From Flammeovirgaceae bacterium (GTDB lineage Bacteria > Bacteroidota > Bacteroidia > Cytophagales > Cyclobacteriaceae): a stretch of DNA of 64,000 nucleotides. Positions 9,007 through 15,568 of the stretch are shown here, piece by piece (positions within the stretch are counted from its first letter, which is position 1; the number at the start of each line of letters is the position of its first letter). The translations under genes were made by a program, and so were the position numbers. The stretch covers positions 930,001 to 994,000 of the forward strand of contig CP054185.1 of assembly GCA_015180985.1 (NCBI GenBank). The letters run 5' to 3'. The notes under the pieces were generated by a model. It worked only from the letters and a program-made list of their open reading frames with translations, was not told the DNA's origin and ran no database searches.

Positions 9007-9456
9007 ATGAAGCGCGAAGAAACTGTTGATTACCACATTCGGTCTGCCTGGCATGCCATTTCGCGTATGTATAACCAGCAGGCGGCCCGTTACAATGCCA
9101 CCATGGCCATTGGCTTCGTTTTACTCAACATTGATGCTGAAGAAGGAACACCGGCTACTAAGATAGGCCCGTTAATGGGCCTGGAACCACGAAGCTTAAC
9201 CCGGTTGCTCAAGTCACTCGAAGAACAGGGGGCAATCTATCGCGAGGTGGATAAATCCGATAAACGTTCGGTGCGCATTTTTCTTACGGATGAAGGTAAA
9301 AAAGGCAGGGAGCGCTCAAAAGAAATTGTACTTCGGTTTAATGAGGCCGTACGCGAAGAAATACCACAGGAGAAACTCAGTGTGTTTTTTGAAGTGATTC
9401 AAAACATCAATAAAATTATTGAACGAAATACTATTTACGAACAAACGTATAGTTGA
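9007..9456 (+). CDS. MarR family transcriptional regulator of the fad operon
   Basis: A 149-residue protein with a MarR-type winged helix: recognition region PLMGLEPRSLTRLLKSLEEQGAI (about residues 57-79) and wing DKSDKRSVRIFLTDEGK. It sits directly upstream of fadN-fadA-fadE on the same strand. A MarR gene next to beta-oxidation genes is a recurring arrangement, and such regulators often release DNA on binding acyl-CoA. I infer that it represses the fad genes and itself, possibly through the inverted repeat at 8959-8970. Confidence 0.87.
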   Translation: MKREETVDYHIRSAWHAISRMYNQQAARYNATMAIGFVLLNIDAEEGTPATKIGPLMGLEPRSLTRLLKSLEEQGAIYREVDKSDKRSVRIFLTDEGKKGRERSKEIVLRFNEAVREEIPQEKLSVFFEVIQNINKIIERNTIYEQTYS

Positions 9457-9519
9457 TGGTTGTTGGTTCTTAGTCCGTAGATGAACAAAGCCAACATCCG
9501 TCAACCAACAACTAACAAC
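9451..9519. repeat. Intergenic inverted repeat between marR and fadN
   Basis: TTGTTGGTT at 9460-9468 pairs perfectly with AACCAACAA at 9503-9511, and flanking AGTTG/CAACT bases extend the similarity. The RNA would form a hairpin with a long loop. The sequence resembles the inverted repeat after fadE (15427-15492), including the AACTAACAACT core, so the two belong to one dispersed family. It could act as an RNA processing or stability element. Confidence 0.6.
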
Positions 9520-9524
9520 TACTT

Positions 9525-11924
9525 ATGAAACGATCCATCCGCAAAGTTGCTGTTCTTGGTTCAGGGGTAATGGGCTCTTCCATCGCCTGCCATTTTGCCA
9601 ACATCGGTTGCGAAGTGTTGCTGCTTGACATCGCACCGAAAGAGCTTACCGAAGAAGAAAAAGCAAAAGGACTTTCACTCGATAACAAGCAGGTGAAGAA
9701 CAGAATTGTTCAGTCATCATTTGATAAGTGTATCAAGTCTTCACCCGGCCCGATCTACAGCAAAAAATTTATATCGCGTATTACGCTCGGCAACTTTGAT
9801 GATGATCTTCCCAGGATCAAAAACTACGATTGGACAATTGAAGTGGTTGTAGAAAATCTCGACATCAAGAAGAAAGTATATGAGCAGGTAGAGAAATACC
9901 GAACGCGCGGAACGCTTATTACCTCCAATACTTCCGGTATACCAATACACCTGATGGCCGAAGGCAGAAGCGATGATTTTAAGCGCCATTTTGCGGGTAC
10001 ACACTTCTTCAACCCGCCCCGGTACCTGCGGTTGTTCGAGGTAATACCCACAGCCGATACCGACCCGGAGATAACTAAATTTTTACTCCATTATGGCGAT
10101 CTGTACCTGGGTAAAGTATCCGTACTCTGCAAAGATACGCCCGCTTTCATCGGAAACCGGGTGGGTGTATGGGGCCTTCTAAAGGTTATCGACTCCATGC
10201 GAAAATACGACCTGAATGTAGATGAAATTGACAAGCTGACCGGCCCGGTAATCGGCCGCCCAAAGTCGGCAACGTTCCGTACTTCTGATGTTGTTGGATT
10301 GGATACACTCGTAAAAGTAGCCAACAATTTATATGCAGGTTTGCCTAATGATGAAGGCCGCGAAATTTTCAAATTGCCTGATGTAGTAAACAAACTTGAT
10401 CAAAATAAATGGCTCGGTGATAAAACCGGTCAGGGCTTTTATAAGAAAGCAAAAGACGCAAAAGGCAAAACTGAAATTCTTACGCTCGATTTAAAAACAC
10501 TCGAGTACAAGCCAAAGCAGAAAGTAAAATTTGCAACACTTGAAACTACGAAGACAATCGACAACTTGCGCGATCGGTTTAAAGTATTGCTGGCGGGCAA
10601 AGACAAAGCCGGAGAATTTTACCGCGATTGTTTTTACGGATTGTTTCAATATGCATCGAACCGGATTCCGGAAATCAGCGATGAACTTTTCAGAATTGAT
10701 GATGCCGTGTGTGCGGGTTTTGGTTGGGAACTCGGACCGTTCGATACATGGGATGCACTCGGTGTAGAGAAAACCGTGCACGCCATGGAAGGCATGAACT
10801 ACAAACCCGCACAATGGGTGTACGACATGCTGGCCAGCGGCAACAAATCATTCTATAAAGTTGAAGGTGGTCAGCGCAAGTATTACGACATTCCTTCAAA
10901 GTCATACAAAGTCATACCGGGCAAAGAGGCTTTCATCATTCTTGAAAACCTGAGCGATAAGGTGGTCTGGAAAAATGCTGAAAGCAAAGTAACCGACCTG
11001 GGCGATGGGGTCATCAACTTCAGTTGGCACAGCAAGAGCTATACGCTGGGCAGTGCTGTGATTGAAGGGCTGAATAAAGCCCTTGATTTGGCAGAAAAGG
11101 ACTACCGGGGCCTGGTGGTGGGCCATCAGGGGCCGGATTTCTCGCTCGGGGCCAATCTGGGGCTGGTTTTTATGTATGCCATCGAGCAGGATTATGACGA
11201 AATCGACTTTATGGTGCGGGCTTTCCAGAATTCGGTCATGCGCCTGCGCTATTCGTCTGTTCCCGTAGTGGTTGCCCCACAGGGCCGAACCCTGGGCGGA
11301 GGCTGCGAAATGACCATGCATGCCGACATCGCAGTAGCTGCCGCAGAAACCTATATCGGCCTGGTAGAAGTGGGTGTTGGTTTGATTCCGGGCGGAGGTG
11401 GAACGAAAGAGTTTACCAAACGGGTAAGCGATCGCTACCTGGAAGGCGATGCCGAAATGAATGCGCTGCAGGCCGCATTCATGAACATCGCAACGGCAAA
11501 AGTGGCGTTGTCTGCCGAAGAAGCCCGCGAAATGGGTGTGCTGCGCGCACAAGACCGCATCGTTATTAATAAAGACAGGCAGATACTTGAAGCAAAATCA
11601 ACGGTGATTGAATTGGCCGAAGCCGGTTACACCATGCCCGTACAAGCACGCAACATTAAAGTTTTAGGCAGGGCAGGCATGGCACTCTTTGCAGCAGGAG
11701 TAAACGGAATGAAAATGGGTGGATACATCTCCGATCACGATTTGAAAATCGCTATGAAGATCGCCAACATCATGTGCGGTGGCGATTTAACATCGCCCCA
11801 GGAAGTAAGCGAGCAATACTTACTGGATCTCGAACGTGAGGCGTTTGTTTCATTGTGCGGGGAGCGGAAGACGTTGGAGAGAATTCAAAGCATTTTAACA
11901 GGGGGAAAACCTTTAAGAAACTAG
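9525..11924 (+). CDS. fadN: 3-hydroxyacyl-CoA dehydrogenase/enoyl-CoA hydratase, FadN type
   Basis: A 799-residue bifunctional beta-oxidation enzyme. The N-terminal half is the NAD-dependent 3-hydroxyacyl-CoA dehydrogenase: dinucleotide fold AVLGSGVMGSSIA at residues 9-21, TSNTSGIP and GTHFFNPPRYLRLFEVI around 130-170, then the C-terminal dimerisation domains. From about residue 495 a crotonase domain follows. Oxyanion-hole and catalytic motifs GGGCEM and GLVEVGVGLIPGGGG keep both expected Glu residues. The order dehydrogenase-hydratase is that of Bacillus FadN, the reverse of E. coli FadB. It hydrates enoyl-CoA and oxidises 3-hydroxyacyl-CoA. It is followed by fadA and fadE, the same gene order as the Bacillus fadNAE operon. 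Confidence 0.9.
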   Translation: MKRSIRKVAVLGSGVMGSSIACHFANIGCEVLLLDIAPKELTEEEKAKGLSLDNKQVKNRIVQSSFDKCIKSSPGPIYSKKFISRITLGNFDDDLPRIKNYDWTIEVVVENLDIKKKVYEQVEKYRTRGTLITSNTSGIPIHLMAEGRSDDFKRHFAGTHFFNPPRYLRLFEVIPTADTDPEITKFLLHYGDLYLGKVSVLCKDTPAFIGNRVGVWGLLKVIDSMRKYDLNVDEIDKLTGPVIGRPKSATFRTSDVVGLDTLVKVANNLYAGLPNDEGREIFKLPDVVNKLDQNKWLGDKTGQGFYKKAKDAKGKTEILTLDLKTLEYKPKQKVKFATLETTKTIDNLRDRFKVLLAGKDKAGEFYRDCFYGLFQYASNRIPEISDELFRIDDAVCAGFGWELGPFDTWDALGVEKTVHAMEGMNYKPAQWVYDMLASGNKSFYKVEGGQRKYYDIPSKSYKVIPGKEAFIILENLSDKVVWKNAESKVTDLGDGVINFSWHSKSYTLGSAVIEGLNKALDLAEKDYRGLVVGHQGPDFSLGANLGLVFMYAIEQDYDEIDFMVRAFQNSVMRLRYSSVPVVVAPQGRTLGGGCEMTMHADIAVAAAETYIGLVEVGVGLIPGGGGTKEFTKRVSDRYLEGDAEMNALQAAFMNIATAKVALSAEEAREMGVLRAQDRIVINKDRQILEAKSTVIELAEAGYTMPVQARNIKVLGRAGMALFAAGVNGMKMGGYISDHDLKIAMKIANIMCGGDLTSPQEVSEQYLLDLEREAFVSLCGERKTLERIQSILTGGKPLRN

Positions 11925-11926
11925 AA

Positions 11927-12002
11927 ATTAGACGAAAGACGTAAGTAGCAAGACTTAAGAAATTTGCTGCTTGGTCTTGCTACTTAATACTTAAGTCTTA
12001 CT
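11927..12002. repeat. ORF-less copy of the repeat framing the four-helix-bundle gene
   Basis: This intergenic stretch between fadN and fadA contains TAAGTAGCAAGAC (11942-11954) and its perfect complement GTCTTGCTACTTA (11974-11986), a 13-bp stem with a 19-base loop. AAGACTTAAG (11950-11959) can alternatively pair with CTTAAGTCTT (11990-11999). The left part (11935-11954) matches 13206-13225 downstream of fadA in 19 of 20 bases. ATTAGAC at 11927 matches the end of the inverted repeat at 13191. Confidence 0.7.
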
Positions 12003-12019
12003 ACTAAAAAAGAAAAAAT

Positions 12020-13195
12020 ATGGACGCATACATCGTAGCAGGTTTCAGAACAGGAGTAGGCAAAGCAAAAAAAGGAGGCTTTCGTTTTGTAAGGCCCGAT
12101 GATTTGGCGGCCGATGTGATTAAACATCTTGTTAAATCCGTTCCCGGATTGGAGAACAGCATGATAGATGATTTAATCGTAGGCAATGCAGTACCCGAAG
12201 CAGAACAAGGCATGCAGATGGGAAGGATGATTTCCCTGCTTGCGCTCGGTATTGATACGCCTGGTATGATTGTGAACCGTTACTGCGGAAGTGGTGTTGA
12301 AACCATTGCTATCGCAAGTCAACGCATACAGGCCGGCATGGCGGATGTCATCATTGCCGGAGGAACGGAGTCCATGTCGCTGGTTCCGGTAATGGGTATC
12401 AAAACAGCGCTCAACTATAAAATTGCTACGGAGAATCCAACGTATTATACAAGCATGGGCCTCACAGCCGAAGAGGTTTCAAAGCAATTCAAAATTTCCC
12501 GCGAAGAGCAGGATCAGTTTTCGTATGAATCGCACATGAAAGCTGCGGCAGCATGGAAGGACGGAAAATTTAAAGATGAAGTTGTTCCCATCACCGTTAA
12601 GGAAGTGTATGTGGATGAGAACATGAAAAAGAAAACGCGCGAGTTTGTAGTGGCTACCGATGAAGGTATCCGTGCGGACACAACCGTAGAAGGTTTATCA
12701 AAATTAAAGCCGGTCTTTGCCATGAACGGTACCGTTACAGCCGGCAATTCATCGCAAACATCCGATGGCGCTGCCTTTGTGCTGGTAATGAGCGAGCGTA
12801 TGGTAAAACAGCTAAACATAAAACCGATTGCGCGCATGGTGAGCTATGCTGTTGCCGGTGTTGACCCGCGCATCATGGGCATTGGCCCGGTGGCTGCTAT
12901 ACCCAAAGCATTGAAACTGGCCGGAATGAAACTGGATGACATTGACCTGATTGAGCTTAACGAAGCCTTTGCCGCACAAGCATTGGCCGTAGTGAAAGAA
13001 CTGAACATTGACCGTAAGAAGCTAAATGTTAATGGAGGCGCAATAGCTGTTGGCCACCCGCTCGGATCATCCGGAGCACGCTTATCCGTGCAGTTGTTTA
13101 ATGAACTCGGCAGACAGAAAAAGAAATACGGAATGGTAACAGCCTGTGTGGGCGGAGGACAAGGCGTGGCGGGGATTTATGAGCTTTTGAATTAG
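12020..13195 (+). CDS. fadA: Acetyl-CoA C-acyltransferase (thiolase)
   Basis: A 391-residue thiolase, the usual family length. The nucleophile is Cys89 in NRYCGSGVE, the catalytic His346 is in GGAIAVGHPLGSSGAR and the second Cys376 is in TACVGGGQG; all are intact. It performs the thiolytic last step of beta-oxidation on 3-ketoacyl-CoA. It is the second catalytic gene of the fad operon, 95 bases after fadN across a hairpin repeat. Its TAG stop lies inside the left inverted repeat of the downstream four-helix-bundle element. Confidence 0.93.
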   Translation: MDAYIVAGFRTGVGKAKKGGFRFVRPDDLAADVIKHLVKSVPGLENSMIDDLIVGNAVPEAEQGMQMGRMISLLALGIDTPGMIVNRYCGSGVETIAIASQRIQAGMADVIIAGGTESMSLVPVMGIKTALNYKIATENPTYYTSMGLTAEEVSKQFKISREEQDQFSYESHMKAAAAWKDGKFKDEVVPITVKEVYVDENMKKKTREFVVATDEGIRADTTVEGLSKLKPVFAMNGTVTAGNSSQTSDGAAFVLVMSERMVKQLNIKPIARMVSYAVAGVDPRIMGIGPVAAIPKALKLAGMKLDDIDLIELNEAFAAQALAVVKELNIDRKKLNVNGGAIAVGHPLGSSGARLSVQLFNELGRQKKKYGMVTACVGGGQGVAGIYELLN

Positions 13196-13593
13196 ACATA
13201 AGACAAAAGACGTAAGTAGTAAGACGATGCATAATTTCAAAGAGTTAAAAGTTTGGCAACTATCGAGACAACTCGTTAAAGAGATTTATGAATTGACGGT
13301 CGACTTTCCTTCTTCGGAAAAGTATGGATTGATATCACAACTTCGCAGATGCACAGTCTCAATTCCAACTAACATTGCTGAAGGTGCTGGGCGAAATACA
13401 GATAAGGACTTTGCACAGTTCTTAAACATGAGTTTGGGATCGGCCTATGAGCTTGAAACGCTTTTGATTCTTTCTTTTGATGTAAACCTGATTACTCAGG
13501 AACAATTGGATTTTTTAACGAATAGGATTTCCGAAATACAAAAAATGACTTTTGGCTTGATCAAGACGTTGCGCCAGGAGTCTTATGTCTAAT
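13191..13593 (+). mobile_element. Putative IVS-like element: four-helix-bundle ORF between perfect 14-bp inverted repeats
   Basis: ATTAGACATAAGAC at 13191-13204 is exactly complementary to GTCTTATGTCTAAT at 13580-13593. The pair frames a single 121-residue four-helix-bundle gene. The left arm includes the fadA stop codon and the right arm includes the ORF stop codon. Further degenerate copies of the same repeat family continue outside the right arm (GTCTTGATACTAATGTC, 13594-13610) and occur between fadN and fadA. The layout recalls the intervening sequences of bacterial 23S rRNA, which carry the same protein family between complementary arms. Mobility is inferred; no target-site duplication was found. 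Confidence 0.5.
13227..13592 (+). CDS. Four helix bundle protein (S23/23S rRNA intervening-sequence family)
   Basis: A 121-residue all-helical protein. Hallmarks of the family are visible: FKELKVWQLSRQLVKEIYELT at the N terminus, FPSSEKYGLISQLRRCTVSIPTNIAEGAGR in the middle and the FLNMSLGSAYELETLL helix. Related proteins are encoded in 23S rRNA intervening sequences, and a structural relative (Avd) serves diversity-generating retroelements; the molecular function of stand-alone copies is unknown. It interrupts the fad operon between fadA and fadE, and its coding region lies inside inverted repeats. No reverse transcriptase or variable repeat is present in the window, so I do not propose a diversity-generating system. 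Confidence 0.88.
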   Translation: MHNFKELKVWQLSRQLVKEIYELTVDFPSSEKYGLISQLRRCTVSIPTNIAEGAGRNTDKDFAQFLNMSLGSAYELETLLILSFDVNLITQEQLDFLTNRISEIQKMTFGLIKTLRQESYV

Positions 13594-13625
13594 GTCTTGA
13601 TACTAATGTCGAAACAACACAAAGT

Positions 13626-15428
13626 ATGGCAACCGAAGTAGCAACAACAAGCGCAATTAAAGGAGGCGAATTCCTGATCCGTGAAACGCAGGCAAATGAG
13701 ATCTTCATACCCGAAGAATTCAATGAAGAGCAGTTGATGATCAAGCAGCAATGCGAAGATTTTCTGGCCAAAGAAATCTGGCCAAGGCTGGATGAAATTG
13801 ATTCCATGAAGCACCCGGAACTGATGCCCTCCTTACTGGATAAGGCCGGTGAACTTGGGTTACTGGGCACATCCGTGCCGCAGGAATTGGGCGGCTTTGG
13901 TATGGATTTTAACACCGCTATGCTTATTGCTGAAGTGCTGGGCGCAGGCCATTCGTTTGCTGTTGCGATTTCTGCACATACCGGCATCGGTACACTACCT
14001 ATCCTGTATTATGGCAACGAAGAGCAAAAGAAAAAGTACATTCCAAAACTTGCATCGGGCGAGTGGAAAGCAGCCTACTGTTTAACCGAACCTGACTCGG
14101 GCTCGGATGCCAACTCCGGTAAAACAAAAGCTACACTCAGTGCAGAGGGTAAGCACTACATCATCAACGGACAAAAAATGTGGATTACCAACGGAGGCTT
14201 TGCCGATGTGTACGTGGTGTTTGCCAAGATAGATAACGACAAAAACCTGAGTGCCTTCATTGTGGAAAAGGCTTTTGGCGGTATTACCATGAACGAGGAA
14301 GAAAAGAAGATGGGTATTAAGGGTTCTTCTACGCGCCAGATTTTCTTCAACGATTGCAAGGTGCCGGTAGAAAATATGCTGAGCGAACGCGAAAACGGTT
14401 TTAAGATTGCCGTGAACATCCTCAACATCGGCCGGATTAAACTTGGCGTTGCTGCGGTTGGCGGAAGCAAGAAGACTATTTCAACGGCTGTAAATTATGC
14501 CAAAGAGCGCAAACAGTTTGGAACATCCATTGCCAACTTTGGGGCTATCAAGCATAAAATTGCCGAGATGTGCACCAAAGTGTTTGCATCCGAATCAGCG
14601 CATTACCGGGCTTCGCAGAACATTGACGATGCCTATAACGCTTTTGTAGCCGGGGGCATGGAACCCGGTAAGGCGAGGTTAAAGGCACTGGAAGAGTTTG
14701 CGATAGAATGTGCCATCCTGAAAGTACATGGCTCCGAAGTGCTTGACTTTGTGGTTGATGAAGGCGTGCAGATTTATGGAGGCATGGGCTTTTCGGCCGA
14801 AGGGCCGATGGACCGTGCGTACCGTGATGCACGCATCAACCGGATATTTGAAGGCACCAACGAAATTAATCGCCTGCTCACCATTGATATGCTCCTGAAA
14901 CGCGCCATGAAAGGCTCACTGGATTTAATGAACCCGGCCATGGCCGTTCAGAAAGAACTGATGTCGATTCCGGATTTCGGAGCCAGCGAAGAGGGGGGCC
15001 TGTTTGTTAAAGAAAAGAAAGTACTGGCCAACCTGAAAAAGGCCGGCCTGATGGTAGCCGGTGCGGCCGTGCAAAAGTTCATGATGAAACTTTCGGATGA
15101 ACAGGAAATTTTAATGAACCTGGCCGATATGCTTATTGAAGGCTATGTGGCCGAATCAACATTGCTACGCGTGGAAAAACTGATTGGCCAGCGAGGCGAA
15201 AAGGCTTGTGAGATGCAGAAGGAAATGGCGATGATTTACCTACATCATGCGGTGAACAAAGCAGCCACAGCGGGCCGTGAAGCAATTACCTCCTTTGCCG
15301 AGGGCGATGAACAGCGCCTGATGCTGATGGGACTGAAACGCTTTACTAAAATTGAACCCTATAACCTGAAGGAAGCCAGAAGAAAGGTGGCAAATTATGT
15401 AATTGAGAAGGGGGCGTATCCTTTTTAG
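13626..15428 (+). CDS. fadE: Acyl-CoA dehydrogenase, FadE type
   Basis: A 600-residue FAD-dependent acyl-CoA dehydrogenase. The core domains (N-terminal helices, the flavin-contacting AYCLTEPDSGSDA and KMWITNGGFADV strands, and the C-terminal helices) cover about residues 30-430. The catalytic base Glu is in RIFEGTNEINR, near residue 417. A C-terminal extension of about 170 helical residues resembles that of long- and very-long-chain enzymes and Bacillus FadE (about 594 residues). It introduces the trans-2 double bond in the first step of beta-oxidation. It closes the marR-fadN-fadA-(four-helix)-fadE run and is followed by a terminator at 15495. Confidence 0.92.
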   Translation: MATEVATTSAIKGGEFLIRETQANEIFIPEEFNEEQLMIKQQCEDFLAKEIWPRLDEIDSMKHPELMPSLLDKAGELGLLGTSVPQELGGFGMDFNTAMLIAEVLGAGHSFAVAISAHTGIGTLPILYYGNEEQKKKYIPKLASGEWKAAYCLTEPDSGSDANSGKTKATLSAEGKHYIINGQKMWITNGGFADVYVVFAKIDNDKNLSAFIVEKAFGGITMNEEEKKMGIKGSSTRQIFFNDCKVPVENMLSERENGFKIAVNILNIGRIKLGVAAVGGSKKTISTAVNYAKERKQFGTSIANFGAIKHKIAEMCTKVFASESAHYRASQNIDDAYNAFVAGGMEPGKARLKALEEFAIECAILKVHGSEVLDFVVDEGVQIYGGMGFSAEGPMDRAYRDARINRIFEGTNEINRLLTIDMLLKRAMKGSLDLMNPAMAVQKELMSIPDFGASEEGGLFVKEKKVLANLKKAGLMVAGAAVQKFMMKLSDEQEILMNLADMLIEGYVAESTLLRVEKLIGQRGEKACEMQKEMAMIYLHHAVNKAATAGREAITSFAEGDEQRLMLMGLKRFTKIEPYNLKEARRKVANYVIEKGAYPF

Positions 15429-15492
15429 TTGTTAGTTCTTGGTTTATAGTTGATGGGAGCGTCCTAACACGAATAACGTTCAACTAACAACT
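15427..15492. repeat. Intergenic inverted repeat after fadE
   Basis: AGTTGTTAGTT at 15427-15437 is perfectly complementary to AACTAACAACT at 15482-15492. The intervening TTGGTTTATAGTTGATGG resembles the repeat between marR and fadN. With the copies at 9451 and 11927, it means nearly every gap of the fad operon carries a hairpin-forming repeat. Confidence 0.6.
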
Positions 15493-15494
15493 CA

Positions 15495-15526
15495 AAAACC
15501 CGGGAGCAATTCCGGGTTTTCTTTTT
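15495..15526 (+). terminator. Rho-independent terminator after fadE
   Basis: AAAACCCGG (15495-15503) pairs with CCGGGTTTT (15512-15520) around an 8-base loop and is followed by CTTTTT. It lies 66 bases after the fadE stop and in the gap to the convergent AraC-type gene. The A-run on its left side may also let it work on the other strand. Confidence 0.8.
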
Positions 15527-15568
15527 ATCAGGTAAGCGGAAGAACGTTGTTATTCCTGGTACAACCCG

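Noticed and set aside
10902-11552. 216-codon open frame on the minus strand
   Set aside because: It lies fully antisense inside fadN, whose frame has clear conserved motifs; the translated product is His/Arg/Phe-rich without any recognisable motif.
13227-13592. Diversity-generating retroelement accessory protein (Avd) reading of the four-helix bundle
   Set aside because: No reverse transcriptase, template repeat or variable repeat in the window; the S23 family fits better.
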